From Nonomuraea antri (GTDB taxonomy: Bacteria; Actinomycetota; Actinomycetes; Streptosporangiales; Streptosporangiaceae): a DNA stretch of 50,608 nt. The notes beneath the pieces are model-generated. The model was not told where the DNA came from, searched no databases, and was given only the letters and a program-made list of their open reading frames with translations. Location of the stretch: NCBI RefSeq assembly GCF_013283785.1, contig NZ_JABCPZ010000055.1, positions 1 to 50,608 of the forward strand. Direction: 5' to 3'. This document shows, piece by piece, positions 1 through 9,683 of the stretch. The position numbers and the translations under genes were made by a program. Every line of letters begins with the position of its first letter. Within the stretch, counting starts at the first letter, position 1.

Positions 1-353
1 GGGGCGGGCTCGGCCGCGCCGACGAGCCCTGCCCCGGCCGCGCCGGCCGCCGCGCCCGCGACGGCGCCGCTCAGCGCCGCGACGAGCACCGCGCCGACCA
101 GCATCCGGCCGGTCGGCCCGGCCTTGGGGCGCGTCGGGGACGACGCTTGCGGGGCCGCGAGCGGCGGCCGGTCTCGGGGTGGCTGCGAACTTCCGGGAGA
201 CGGCGAGTATCCGAGAGGCGGTGGGCTTCCGGGAGGCCGCGAGTTTCCGGGAGACGGTGGGCTTCCGGGAGACGGTGGGCTTCCGGGAGGCGGTGGGCTT
301 CCGAGTGGCGGGGTGACGAACGCGGGCCCGCTGGGGCGGCCGAGGCCGTTCAT
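1..353 (-). CDS. Partial Pro-rich, membrane-anchored protein (N-terminus only; C-terminus beyond window edge)
   Basis: An open frame starts with ATG at 353, overlapping the TGA of the VWA gene (ATGA), and runs off the left edge without a stop. The visible 117 residues begin MNGLGRPSGPAF and continue as a low-complexity Pro/Gly/Ser tail with repeats of the form GSPPSPG (about residues 18-50). A short basic stretch (SPTRPKAGPTGR) follows, and then a hydrophobic, Ala/Gly/Val-rich segment starting MLVGAVLVAALSGAVAG that reads as one membrane span. This layout (disordered Pro-rich cytoplasmic tail, single span, exported domain beyond) is common for actinobacterial HtrA/S1C-type serine proteases, but no protease domain is visible here, so that is only a guess. 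Translational coupling puts it in the MoxR-DUF58-VWA operon. Confidence 0.7.
   Translation of the reverse strand, partial: MNGLGRPSGPAFVTPPLGSPPPPGSPPSPGSPPSPGNSRPPGSPPPLGYSPSPGSSQPPRDRPPLAAPQASSPTRPKAGPTGRMLVGAVLVAALSGAVAGAAAGAAGAGLVGAAEPA
178..300 (-). repeat. Degenerate short tandem repeats encoding GSPPSPG
   Basis: At least three near-identical 18-base units (reading strand GGAAGCCCACCGTCTCCC and a variant with CCGCC) sit next to each other at about 245-301, with diverged units to about 178. They encode the Pro-rich N-terminal tail of the partial membrane protein. All units keep the reading frame, so copy-number change would alter tail length only. Confidence 0.75.
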
Positions 354-1291
354 GGCAGCCTCGAGAACCACACCATCGAGGTCACCGCCGCGATCAGCGC
401 GAAGACCAGTCCAGCCGCCACGAACCACTGCCATACCTCCTGCCGTTCCGTCCGGTATCCGACCGAGGTGCCGATGTCGTCGTAGACCGCCTGCAGCTCG
501 TCCCCGCTGGCCGCCTCGTAGAAGCCGCCGCCCGCCGTCCTGGCCAGGCCCTGCAGCGACGGCCCGTCCACCGGGACCTGGACCTGTCTGCCCTGGATCT
601 CGATGCTCCCCTCCTGCGTGCCGTAGGCGATGGTGGTGACGGGGACACCGCGCGTCGCGGCGGCCGTGGCGGCCTCGCTCACCGTGCGGCCGGTGGTGTT
701 GGAGCCGTCCGACAGCAGCACGATGTGCGCGGGCGGGGCCTCCGCCTCGGTGTCGAGCGCGGCGATGGCCGCCAGTGAGGAGTAGACCGCGTCCCCGATC
801 GCCGTGCCCGACGCGGTGGTGAGCCGGTCGAGCGCGTTCAGCACCGTCCGGCGGTCCGTGGTGGGCGGCACGGCGACGGACGCCTGCCCGGCGAACGTCA
901 CCAGGCCCAGGTTGAACCGCTCGGGCAGCCCGCGGACGAACGCGGTGGCGGCCTGCCTGGCCGCGGTGAACCGGTCGGGCGTGACGTCGGTGGCCTCCAT
1001 GGACGCCGACACGTCGAACGCCACCATGATCGTCGCCCGTTCCCTGGGCACCTGCACCTCGGCCGTGGGCCGCGCGAACCCGACCACCAGCAGCGCGAAC
1101 ATGCCGAGCAGCGCGCCCGCCGAGACGTGCCTGCGCCAGCCGGGCCGCTTGGGCGCGACCTGGTCGAGCAGATCGAGGTTGGTGAACCTGACCGCGTACG
1201 CGCTGCGCCGCCGGGCCATCAGCACGTACGCGACGGCGAGCAGTGCGACGGGGACGAGCAGCAGCAACCACAGGGGCGAGAGCAGCGTCAC
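350..1291 (-). CDS. VWA-domain membrane protein (BatA/YfbK-like)
   Basis: 313 residues with a GTG start that overlaps the upstream DUF58 stop (GTGA). The N-terminus has two membrane spans (about residues 7-25 and 55-72) around a short basic segment. A von Willebrand A domain follows, with the MIDAS motif DVSASME (Asp-x-Ser-x-Ser) near residue 93, then the second and third metal-coordinating regions (TTASGTAIGD; LLSDGSNTTG). A C-terminal hydrophobic segment (WFVAAGLVFALIAAVTS) ends the protein. This is the classic aerotolerance/BatA layout. It lies downstream of MoxR and DUF58, and such trios are thought to act as metal-dependent chaperone or maturation systems at the membrane. The client is unknown; the partial Pro-rich protein coupled to its stop is a candidate. 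Confidence 0.9.
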   Translation of the reverse strand: MTLLSPLWLLLLVPVALLAVAYVLMARRRSAYAVRFTNLDLLDQVAPKRPGWRRHVSAGALLGMFALLVVGFARPTAEVQVPRERATIMVAFDVSASMEATDVTPDRFTAARQAATAFVRGLPERFNLGLVTFAGQASVAVPPTTDRRTVLNALDRLTTASGTAIGDAVYSSLAAIAALDTEAEAPPAHIVLLSDGSNTTGRTVSEAATAAATRGVPVTTIAYGTQEGSIEIQGRQVQVPVDGPSLQGLARTAGGGFYEAASGDELQAVYDDIGTSVGYRTERQEVWQWFVAAGLVFALIAAVTSMVWFSRLP

Positions 1292-2246
1292 GCGGCATCA
1301 CCCCCGTCCGCCGGGCTGCCCGGTGGCGGGTCGCCCATGGCCGGGGCGACGTTGAGCCGGGCCAGTCGGCGTTGCCTCATGACGTGCCGGACCAGGTCGC
1401 GCACCCAGTCGCCGTCCGTGCGCAGCCGCAGGTGGGCGGCTCCGGCGCGGCGCAGCCCGGCCTCGATCTCGGCTCGCTGCCCGGCGGCCGCCTCGGCGTA
1501 CCTGCGGCGCAGCCGGGCGCTGCCGGTGGGCACCTCGCGCCGACGTCCCGTCTCGGGGTCGATCAGCGTGAGCACGCCCACGTCCGGCAGGGTCAGCTCG
1601 CGCGGGTCGAGCACCTCGACGGCCAGCACCTGGTGCCGCGCGCTCAGCCGGCGCAACGGCGGCTCCCAGGTCGGCGGGGCGTCCAGGAAGTCCGACACCA
1701 CCAGGACGAGCCCGCGGCGCCGCACCACCCGCCCCAGCCGGTCGGCCGCCGCGCCCAGCGGCGGCTCGGCCACGCCCGGCGGCGTGCGTGGCAGCGCGAA
1801 CGCCGCCCGCAGCAGCGCCATCAGGTGCGGCCGCCCGGTGCGGGCCGGCAGGACGGTGACCCCGCCGCCGTGCAGCAGGTGCGCGCCGATCCTGTTGCCG
1901 GTGCGCTGGGTCAGGAAGCCGACCGCGGCCAGCGCGGACAACGCCAGTTCCCGCTTCTCCATCGCCGCGGTGCCGAAGTCCATGCTGGCGCTCGCGTCGA
2001 GCAGCGCCCAGATCTCCAGCTCCCGGTCGGCGACGAGGTCGCGCACGTGGGGTTCGTTGGTGCGGGCGGTGACGTTCCAGTCCATCCGCCGCACGTCGTC
2101 CCCCGGCTGGTAGGCCCGCGCCTCCGCGAGCTCGCTGCCCGGTCCGGGCAGCAGCCCCAGGTGCTCGCCCTGGAGCAGGCCGTCCAGCCGCCGCGTGATC
2201 GTCAGCTCCAGCCTGCGCAGGGCGGGCTCGGAGATCAGGTACGACG

Positions 2247-2250
<4 letters not shown>
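1288..2250 (-). CDS. DUF58 domain-containing protein
   Basis: 320 residues. The DUF58 signature is visible: RAYQPGDDVRRMDWNVTAR (about 47-65), which resembles the family motif R-x-Y-x-x-G-D-x-x-R-x-I-x-W, followed by a VWA-like segment (ALLDASASMDFG, about 82-93) with an incomplete MIDAS. The start at 2250 overlaps the MoxR stop (ATGA) and the stop overlaps the GTG of the VWA gene, so three proteins are made from one coupled message. DUF58 proteins partner MoxR AAA+ ATPases. No membrane span is obvious, so it is probably cytosolic or peripheral. The C-terminus is Pro/Gly-rich and probably disordered. Confidence 0.9.
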
Positions 2251-3241
<991 letters not shown>

Positions 3242-3245
<4 letters not shown>

Positions 3246-3412
3246 GGCTCGACGGTCTTGGCCGGGCAGTCGTCGACGACGACCCGCAGTTCCAGCGCGG
3301 CCGGGTCGGCCGGATCGGGGCCGGCGAACGCCGCGCCGCCCGTGCTGAGCAGTGCGGCCCCGGCGATCAGGGCGAACGCGAAACGTCGTGCCGAACGTGA
3401 TGGCTTACGCAT
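3242..3412 (-). CDS. Small secreted peptide, translationally coupled to moxR
   Basis: A 56-residue frame on the minus strand, begins MRKPSRSARRFAF. It has a basic N-region, a hydrophobic core (AFALIAGAALLSTGGAA) and an AFA-G signal peptidase-like site near residue 30. The mature tail is only about 26 residues and ends in DDCPAKTVEP with a single Cys. Its TGA overlaps the moxR ATG (ATGA), and a plausible ribosome site (GAGGGG) sits about 4 bases before the ATG. The overlap, signal peptide and RBS argue it is real although very short. It could be a secreted partner of the MoxR operon, or mainly a leader coupling moxR translation. I do not recognise a family. Confidence 0.65.
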
Positions 3413-3505
3413 GGGTCCCCTCGTCCCTTCATCGGTTCGAGGCCCATGTCATCAAGTCACCACGAAAAGCCGCGTAACTCCGTCTTTTACACGATTTTTC
3501 GGGGC

Positions 3506-4345
3506 TTACCAGTCGAGCTCGCGCAGGAAGTCGCGGATCGCGGCGTTGACCTGGTCAGGACGTTCCAGCGGCGGCAGATGCCCGGTCGCTGGCAGGTCGA
3601 GCCGCCGGGCGCCGGGGATCTCCTGGGTCAGGACGTCCGACACGGCCTGGATGGCGGGCACGTCGGCGAGCCCGTTGACGACCATGGTGGGGACGGCGAC
3701 CTCGGACAGCCGCCGCGCGGCCGCCAGGTGCCGCTCGGGCACCGGCGGACGGCTCCAGGCCCGCTCGAACACCCGCCGCATCATCGTGAACGCCTGCTGC
3801 CACACCTGCGGGTCGAGGTCGCCGATCCCCCGGTCGGGGCCCGCCACCTGCCACAACGTGTGGGCGGTGGCGAAGGCGTCGAGGTCGGCGGGGTCGATGC
3901 GCTCCGCCGTGCCGCTGCGGTAGGCGGCCAGCCGGTCGGCCTCGACCGTGCTGTGCACCCGTTCCCGCGCCTGCGCGATCATCTCAGCGGGCCAGGCATG
4001 CCCTGACAGACCGGAGGAGATCAGGACGAGCCCGGCCACCCGGTGCGGCGCCGCCAGCGCCGCCTCGATCGCGTACGAGCCGCCCATCGAGGACCCGGCC
4101 AGCACCGCCCGCGCCACGCCCAGCCCGTCCATGAGGCGCAGCAGGTCTTCGTGGTGCACCAGCTCCTCGGCCGGATCGGCGGAGTCGCCGTGGCCGCGCC
4201 AGTCGTAGGCGATCACCCGGTGCCGGGCCGACAGCTCGGCGACCTGGTGCCGCCACATCCGCCGGTCGGCGATGCCCGCGTGGACGAGCACCACGGGCGG
4301 GCCCGCCCCCGACTCGTCGTAGGCCAGACCGTCGATCATCTGCAC
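3506..4345 (-). CDS. Alpha/beta hydrolase fold protein
   Basis: 279 residues. The oxyanion strand VVLVHAGIADRRMW (about 18-31) carries the HAG variant of HGG. The nucleophile elbow is GSSMGG (Ser near residue 86), and the C-terminal catalytic His is in ATGHLPPLERPDQVN (about 254-268). The cap region contains basic helices with no specific signature. The substrate cannot be told: esterase, lactonase and haloperoxidase-like roles are all possible. It is monocistronic by position, with a 93-base gap to the MoxR operon. Confidence 0.85.
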   Translation of the reverse strand: MQMIDGLAYDESGAGPPVVLVHAGIADRRMWRHQVAELSARHRVIAYDWRGHGDSADPAEELVHHEDLLRLMDGLGVARAVLAGSSMGGSYAIEAALAAPHRVAGLVLISSGLSGHAWPAEMIAQARERVHSTVEADRLAAYRSGTAERIDPADLDAFATAHTLWQVAGPDRGIGDLDPQVWQQAFTMMRRVFERAWSRPPVPERHLAAARRLSEVAVPTMVVNGLADVPAIQAVSDVLTQEIPGARRLDLPATGHLPPLERPDQVNAAIRDFLRELDW

Positions 4346-4388
4346 GTCCTCGACGATAGGCCGCGTGGCCGGTGGCGCCGCGCCGCGT

Positions 4389-5111
4389 TCACGGACGGCG
4401 TACCGGTGTCAGCGACCGGCCCCGCGGCGCCCCGCGGCGGATGACCCATTCGGCCACCAGCAGGTTGATCGCCCAGCCGGCCCCCATCGCCAGCGCCCGG
4501 CCGGTCGCGTCGACCTCGCCGACCGTCAGGAACCACGGCACGTGGGTGAACGCCTGCGTGCCCGCGCCCATCGCGATCGCGTACGCGCGGATCATCCACG
4601 CCCGGTGCCGCGCGATGTCCCGCCGCAGCACCGCCGCCAGCCCGAGAACGATCGACAACGCCATGACCGAGCTGAACCCGACCCGCATCCCCGCGACGAA
4701 GCCGCGGTCGACGGCCGGCACCGCGTAGAACAGCGTCATCCACAGGCCGGACAGCGCCACGACCAGCCCCAACGGGACCAGCAGCCGCCCCGACACCCGG
4801 TGCCAGCCCGGCCGCCGGCGGCGGAACCCGCGGGCGAACTGGAAGGCGCCGAGCACGCCGTAGCCGGAGGCGGCGAAGATGTGCAGGATCACAGGCGTGG
4901 GCGCGTCGAAGAAGCGTGCGTTCGCGGAGGTGACGTCCGCGCCGGTGAACAGCTCGGTCAGCCGGACGGCCCCGCCGATCAGCGGGACGACGGTGAGCGC
5001 GATCAGCCCGGCGACCGCGAGCCGGCCGTCACCCCGGCGAGAGGCGCGCGGACGCGGACCCGGCGCGGTGGCCGCCATCGGGGAGAGCGTCGGATTCGAG
5101 AGCTCGGTCAT
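4389..5111 (-). CDS. DUF2306 family integral membrane protein
   Basis: 240 residues from the ATG at 5111 (MTELSNPTL). Upstream in-frame codons are open, but they lie antisense to other features and have no good start. About six hydrophobic segments are visible: LAVAGLIALTVVPLIG; ILHIFAASGYGVLGAF; LLVPLGLVVALSGLWMTLFY; VGFSSVMALSIVLGLAAVL; AYAIAMGAGTQAF; AMGAGWAINLLVAEW. A conserved-looking RHRAWMIRAYA motif precedes the fifth. This pattern (His-containing helices with HRxWMxR) fits DUF2306, a family of unknown, possibly redox-related function. Confidence 0.75.
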   Translation of the reverse strand: MTELSNPTLSPMAATAPGPRPRASRRGDGRLAVAGLIALTVVPLIGGAVRLTELFTGADVTSANARFFDAPTPVILHIFAASGYGVLGAFQFARGFRRRRPGWHRVSGRLLVPLGLVVALSGLWMTLFYAVPAVDRGFVAGMRVGFSSVMALSIVLGLAAVLRRDIARHRAWMIRAYAIAMGAGTQAFTHVPWFLTVGEVDATGRALAMGAGWAINLLVAEWVIRRGAPRGRSLTPVRRP

Positions 5112-5239
5112 GGAACGATCGTGCAGGTGGAGGCGGTGACGATTCATCGGGCCACCGGCCCGACCCGCGCCCGCCTTAAGCCGACCACCGACTCGTACTT
5201 TCGGCCAGGCCCCCCGGCCATGGCCTGCTCTGTGGGCGG

Positions 5240-6382
5240 TCAGCCGATCGCCGCGAGATCCACGACCAGGAACTTCTCGCCGCGCGAGAACAGGAGCATC
5301 CGCCCGTCCCCGCTGGGGAAGTACCTGGTCCCGGCGGACGAGCCGAGGTCGGCCGCGGTCGCCGTGGTGACGTCGTGCAGCGTGGCCCCGCTCGGGCTGT
5401 CGGCGGTGACGAACCGGTCCCTGAGCAGCACCTGCGGGCGCGTCGGCGGCAGGGTGAGCGCCGTGCCCTCGGACCCGTCGCGCGCGTGCAGGCCCACCGA
5501 GGACGACCGGCCCTGACGGCTGAGGCACCGGGTCACCCCGCACGCCACCACGGCGGCGTCCTGAACGCTCACCCGATCCCGCCGCTCGCCGGTGTCGACG
5601 TTGAGCAGGGTCAGGAACGGCACCTGCCGGAGGGCGGCCGGGCCGGGAGATCCGGCCCACGGCCAGGCCAGGATGTGCAGGCCGCGCGTCCCGGGCACCG
5701 GCTGCGGCCGGCCACCGGAGAACGGGACCCGGTAGACGCCCTCGCCGCCCGCCGACCAGGCGACCCCTTCCGGCGTGACAGCGAGCGTCGCGATGAGCCC
5801 TTCGGCGGATCGGGCGGGCAGCACGGCCGAGGTGACGATCGCCGGCTCGCCGCCCGAGGCGGGCACCGACCAGATGTCCGCGATCTCCCTGCCGTCCTTC
5901 TTGCGGCCCGTCCACCAGACGATGCGGTCGCCGTCCGTGGCGAACCCGGCGGCGAAGAGCCTCGTACCGGCGGGAACGGGGACGTCGGCGAGCTTGGCGA
6001 ACCGTCCGCCGCCCAGGTCGTAGGCGTACAGGCCGTCGGCCTTCTCGAACGACGATTCCGCGGTGACGAGCAGGGTCTTGCCGTCGAGGAGCAGCCGCGG
6101 CCGGATCCGGCGCCCGTCCGGCAACGCCATGGGGACCTCGTGCGCCGCCTGCGGCCACACCTCCTCGATCGGCCGCACCTCAGTCCTCTGCACCACAGTG
6201 GCGGTACCGGCGGTGCCGACGCCTGCGGTGGAGGGCGAAGGAGCCAGGAAGAGCGCGCCTCCGGCGCCGACGGCCGCCACGAGCGTGACAGCGGCGAGCC
6301 CCACGACCAGGCCCCGACGCCGACGCCCGCCCTCATCGGGCATCGGCCGGACATCGGCCAAGGTCTCCTTGATCTCGGGCAT
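5240..6382 (-). CDS. Membrane-anchored protein with beta-propeller-like exported domain
   Basis: 380 residues. A short cytoplasmic N-terminus (MPEIKETLADVRPMPDEGGRRRR) is followed by one membrane span ([22 protein letters not shown], about 25-46). The exported part has repeated strand patterns such as GLYAYDLGGGRFAKLAD, DIWSVPASGGEP and GVYRVPFSGGRP that look like propeller blades (WD40/TolB-type). No enzyme motif is seen. The N-terminal region resembles proteins encoded next to ECF sigma factors, but no sigma-factor gene is adjacent here. The function is unknown; an envelope sensor or binding protein is plausible. Confidence 0.7.
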   Translation of the reverse strand: MPEIKETLADVRPMPDEGGRRRRGLVVGLAAVTLVAAVGAGGALFLAPSPSTAGVGTAGTATVVQRTEVRPIEEVWPQAAHEVPMALPDGRRIRPRLLLDGKTLLVTAESSFEKADGLYAYDLGGGRFAKLADVPVPAGTRLFAAGFATDGDRIVWWTGRKKDGREIADIWSVPASGGEPAIVTSAVLPARSAEGLIATLAVTPEGVAWSAGGEGVYRVPFSGGRPQPVPGTRGLHILAWPWAGSPGPAALRQVPFLTLLNVDTGERRDRVSVQDAAVVACGVTRCLSRQGRSSSVGLHARDGSEGTALTLPPTRPQVLLRDRFVTADSPSGATLHDVTTATAADLGSSAGTRYFPSGDGRMLLFSRGEKFLVVDLAAIG

Positions 6383-6417
6383 GCGAGCGATTCCCTTTCG
6401 ATGAGAAACGAGGTCGA

Positions 6418-6813
6418 CTACTGAGGGTTCGTCGTCACCCAGACGTCGCAGTTGAGCACCAGAACGCTGCCGTTAGACAGCTTGTCGCGATTACATGCTT
6501 GAATCTGCTCAATATAGGAGCCCACCGAGTAGATGTCGCTGGAGCCGGCTCCACTCGTATTGTCGTGATAATAGACCAGGCCAGAATCGCTCTTCTCCCG
6601 CAACCTGACGCCGTAACCGTCGGCGTAGAAGTCGGTGACCATCACGTGGGGGTAGCCGGACTCCGTCTCCGGGTAGGTGCTCCAATGCTCACCGTCGCCG
6701 GAGTAGTCAGTCGTCTGCGATATTCCAAGAAAGCCGGCCATGGCAGGGCCTTGCAGCACGAGGACGAGGCTCGCACCAGCCAGAACCGCAATGAGCCAGC
6801 TCACTCTCTTCAT
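6418..6813 (-). CDS. Small secreted protein of unknown function
   Basis: 131 residues from the ATG at 6813. A GGAGG ribosome site lies 9 bases upstream and overlaps an alternative GTG at 6828, which favours the ATG. A signal peptide (MKRVSWLIAVLAGASLVLVL, cleavage after AMA near residue 26) leads a mature domain rich in Tyr, Ser, Asp and Gly. Two Cys residues near the C-terminus (IQACNRDK; LNCDVWV) could pair. Base composition in and just upstream of the gene is clearly lower in GC than the neighbours, hinting at transfer or relaxed selection. No family is recognised. Confidence 0.7.
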   Translation of the reverse strand: MKRVSWLIAVLAGASLVLVLQGPAMAGFLGISQTTDYSGDGEHWSTYPETESGYPHVMVTDFYADGYGVRLREKSDSGLVYYHDNTSGAGSSDIYSVGSYIEQIQACNRDKLSNGSVLVLNCDVWVTTNPQ

Positions 6814-7002
6814 CGGGCCAGCCTCCACTTCTGACGCGAAACCGCATGAGGTGATTCCCGAACAGGATCACCACGCAAAACCTTGGACGATCTCGTTGTG
6901 GCTGTCAAGATCAACCCTTCTGCCATTCCGAACTTCACGGCATGGACGCGGATGTGGAAATTTTGATTTTCCGTTCTCCGGCGGCCCAGTTGACGCGTTC
7001 GG

Positions 7003-7968
7003 CTATGGGCGGAGCACTATCTTGCCGCGGGCGTGCTCCCGCTCCATGAGGCGGAGGGCGTCCACGGTCTCGCTGAGCGGATACGTGCGTTCGATCGTCG
7101 GCGTCAGCTTGCCTTCTGCGACGAACTCGGCGAGGGTCCGCAGGTCCTCGCTGGTGCTCCTGGTGGTCAGGACGCGGAGCCGCTGCCGGACGAACGGCGT
7201 CAGCCCGACCGTGGCCAGCAGCCGGGGTATGGGACCGAGCACAGGCCCGCCCGCGCTGCTGGAGGCGATGAAGATCCCGCGGGGGGTGAGAACCCGGCGC
7301 AGTGCCGAGATCGGGTGGTTGCCGACCATGTCGATCAGCACGTCGAAGCGGCGCGTGCCCCGGGTGAAGTCCTCGCGGGTGTAGTCGATCACGTGGTCGG
7401 CGCCGAGCGAGCGCACCAGTTCGACGTTACGGCTGCTGCACACGCCGGTCACCTCGGCGCCGAGCGCCTTCGCGAGCTGCACGGTGAACGTGCCGACCCC
7501 GCCGGACGCGCCGTTGACCAGCACCGACGTGCCGGGCCCAACGGCGCCGAGGCGCAGCCCCTGCAAGGCGGTGCTCCCGGCCACGGGTAATGTGGCCGCC
7601 TGCTCGAACGTCACCTGCTCCGGCTTCCTGGCCAGGCGTTTCACCGAGATCGCGACGTACTCGGCGAAGCCGCGCTGGGCCGTCTCGCCGAAGACGTCGT
7701 CGCCGATCTGGAGGTCTTTCACGTCCGGGCCGAGCTCGGTCACCGTGCCCGCGATGTCGCGTCCCAGGACGGGGATCTTCGGCCGGCGCATCCCGAACGC
7801 CAGGCGCAGCAGGCGCGGCGTGCCGCGCATGGTGAGCAGGTCGGCGTGGTTGAGCGCGGCGGCGCGCACCCGGACCAGCACCTCGCCCGCGGCGGGGACG
7901 GGACGGTCGACGTCGGCGTGCCGCACGACGTCGGGCGAGCCGTATTCCTGATAGACGATCGCTTTCAT
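7003..7968 (-). CDS. Zinc-independent MDR-family NAD(P)H:quinone oxidoreductase
   Basis: 321 residues, normal for the quinone oxidoreductase branch of medium-chain dehydrogenases. The N-terminal GroES-like part (AIVYQEYGSPDVVRHADVDRPVPAAGEVLVRVRAAALNHAD) has the family AALNHxD motif. The NADP-binding Rossmann motif NGASGGVGTFTVQLAKALGA is near residues 153-172, and AGSTALQGL precedes it. The Cys/His ligands of zinc alcohol dehydrogenases are absent. It likely reduces a quinone or an enone with NADPH. It lies alone between a short low-GC stretch and the permease-domain gene. Confidence 0.88.
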   Translation of the reverse strand: MKAIVYQEYGSPDVVRHADVDRPVPAAGEVLVRVRAAALNHADLLTMRGTPRLLRLAFGMRRPKIPVLGRDIAGTVTELGPDVKDLQIGDDVFGETAQRGFAEYVAISVKRLARKPEQVTFEQAATLPVAGSTALQGLRLGAVGPGTSVLVNGASGGVGTFTVQLAKALGAEVTGVCSSRNVELVRSLGADHVIDYTREDFTRGTRRFDVLIDMVGNHPISALRRVLTPRGIFIASSSAGGPVLGPIPRLLATVGLTPFVRQRLRVLTTRSTSEDLRTLAEFVAEGKLTPTIERTYPLSETVDALRLMEREHARGKIVLRP

Positions 7969-8036
7969 GCCGGTCTCCTGGTTCGTGGTTCAGCGACACG
8001 GGGGTGGGGCGATTGGTTCAGGGACGCGCGATTGGA

Positions 8037-8987
8037 TCAGCGACGTGCGGCGCGGGCGATGCCGTCGATGACGGTGAAGACGATCGTGAGGGCGGACATG
8101 ACGATGAGCGCGGTGTTGATCCAGGTGGTCGCGCTCTGCGGCCAGGCGGCGGCCTGGGTGAAGGCCGGGTTGAGCACCCGGTCGCCGGCGGCGAGCCAGA
8201 GCAGCGCGATCGGGCAGGCGATCTCGACCAATGTCCCGGCCACGGCGAGCGGAACGCTCCATCGGGCGTAGTGCTTGGCGTAGGCGACGGCGAGGTTCAC
8301 CGTCACGAGGGCGATGAACGCGTACACGAAGCCGGTCTGCCACAGCCACGGCGCGAACAGGCCGATGGGGGCGCCGGCGGCGTCGGTCTCGGTGCTGATC
8401 ACCGGCGAGAGCAGGATCAGGGTGGCGAACAACACCATCGCCACGGTGTAGGTGATCAGCTCGCCGTAGCGGGCGCGGCGGGTGGGTGGCTCGGGGAGCG
8501 CGTCGGGCGTCCAGCGCCTGGCGGGCGCGCGGCGTCCGGCGACGCGTTCGATGATCGCGAACAGCAGTGTCGTCCAGCAGACCAGGTGCGCGGCGGTGCC
8601 GAGCGCCGCACCCAGCGTGCCGCCGACCAGGTCGAGCGCGCTCTCCCCGCGCAGCCCCTGGACGAGTCCGACCGCGACGGTCACCGCGGGCACGATGGTC
8701 ACGAGCAGGGCGGTCAATAATCGGGTGTAGTCGAGGTAGAGCGCCGGGCCGATGAGCTGGAGCGGACGTTCCGCGTAACCGGCCGCCAGCCTGGCCGGGT
8801 CGCCGAGCTCGGTGAGCACCGCGAACTCGGCCTCGGCCCGGTCCCCACCGGCCTCCATCCGGTCGTCGACGGCGTCGGCGATCGAGGCCCGCAACTCGCG
8901 TTCGATGTCAGGCCGCTGGCCGTCAGGCAGACGGCGCAGGATCGCGGCGACGTAGCGGTCGGTGAGCGTGCTCGCGGTGGTGGTCAT
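8037..8987 (-). CDS. Permease-prefix-domain membrane protein paired with PadR
   Basis: 316 residues. A soluble N-terminal helical region (RYVAAILRRLPDGQRPDIERELRASIADAVDDR) matches the permease prefix domain often encoded next to PadR regulators. About six to seven membrane segments follow (for example LLTALLVTIVPAVTVAVGLVQ; LVCWTTLLFAIIERVA; ELITYTVAMVLFATLILLSPVI; VYAFIALVTVNLAVAYA; IALLWLAAG; TALIVMSALTIVFTVIDGI). The start overlaps the padR stop, so both are made together. Such pairs usually respond to envelope stress or a drug. No ATPase is encoded beside it. Confidence 0.85.
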   Translation of the reverse strand: MTTTASTLTDRYVAAILRRLPDGQRPDIERELRASIADAVDDRMEAGGDRAEAEFAVLTELGDPARLAAGYAERPLQLIGPALYLDYTRLLTALLVTIVPAVTVAVGLVQGLRGESALDLVGGTLGAALGTAAHLVCWTTLLFAIIERVAGRRAPARRWTPDALPEPPTRRARYGELITYTVAMVLFATLILLSPVISTETDAAGAPIGLFAPWLWQTGFVYAFIALVTVNLAVAYAKHYARWSVPLAVAGTLVEIACPIALLWLAAGDRVLNPAFTQAAAWPQSATTWINTALIVMSALTIVFTVIDGIARAARR

Positions 8988-9346
8988 GACGCGCCTTTCA
9001 GAGAGCGGAGTATGGCGTCGAGCTCGTCCCAGTCGCGACTGAGCGCGGCGGCGAGCGCGGCGCCCCTGTCGCTGGTGCGGTAGAACTTGCGCGGCCGGGA
9101 CTCCTCGGTGTTCCAGTCGCTGGTCAGCAGACCCTGCTTCTCCAGGCGGCGCAGGAGGGGATAGAGGGTGTTGGCGTCCACGGCGAGGCCGGCGCGGGTC
9201 AGGCGGTCGAGCAGCGCGTAGCCGTAGTCGGGGCGGTCGAGCATGAGCAGGCAGGCCAGGACGACGGTGCCGCGCCGCAGCTCCTGGAGGTGGGTGGCGA
9301 GCAACTCATCGTCATCGTGCACACGCCACACGATACTGTGCGGCAC
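8984..9346 (-). CDS. PadR-family transcriptional regulator
   Basis: 120 residues if translation begins at the GTG at 9346; GTG codons at 9331 and 9322 are alternatives because a dyad overlaps the first start. The winged-helix PadR fold is clear: RRGTVVLACLLMLDRPDYGYALLDRLTRAG, then NTLYPLLRRLEKQGLLTSDW (recognition helix and wing) and PRKFYRTSDRG. It is translationally coupled to the membrane protein gene downstream and presumably represses both through the dyad at its 5' end. Confidence 0.9.
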   Translation of the reverse strand: MPHSIVWRVHDDDELLATHLQELRRGTVVLACLLMLDRPDYGYALLDRLTRAGLAVDANTLYPLLRRLEKQGLLTSDWNTEESRPRKFYRTSDRGAALAAALSRDWDELDAILRSLKGAS

Positions 9347-9353
9347 ACACTAT
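9333..9353. promoter_or_regulatory. Imperfect 21-bp dyad at the padR start, candidate PadR operator
   Basis: ATACTGTGCG and CACACACTAT flank a central G; 8 of 10 arm positions are complementary. An ATAC(T)GTG...CACA.TAT layout fits PadR-type operators. It overlaps the first possible start codon of padR, consistent with autorepression or with a downstream true start. Confidence 0.5.
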
Positions 9354-9683
9354 TGCAATGAGCACGACATAGGACGGGATCGTTCGCCGGCGGCGCGACA
9401 GGTTGGATCCACTCGACGGCGTCCGCCAGGCGATCGTCACGGAGACTCGCCCACCCGTCTGGAGGTCGAGGCGGCCGGGGATGTTCGTCGCTTTTTCGGA
9501 GTGCGTTACGCAAGCTGACGCCCTTTCGCTGTTGCGGTCGGCCGGCCGGAGGTCTGCTGGACGGTCAGCCACCGTTCGGCCTGCGGGCGCGGCCGGCGCG
9601 GACACCGGACCGCTCGTGAACAGCCGCGACTGAGCTGGTCACGGACGGCCCGGTGGCCGCGGCGGCGGGCTTTACCCGGACAC
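9354..9683. other. Non-coding interval between padR and DUF6326 gene
   Basis: About 330 bases with no convincing gene. Short open frames are present on both strands, but they lack ribosome sites and have no recognisable protein character. The part next to padR must hold its promoter. Confidence 0.5.

Noticed and set aside
4389..6158. A 589-residue frame running into the DUF2306 protein
   Set aside because: Only the part from 5111 looks like protein; the earlier part is a shadow of the anchored propeller gene.
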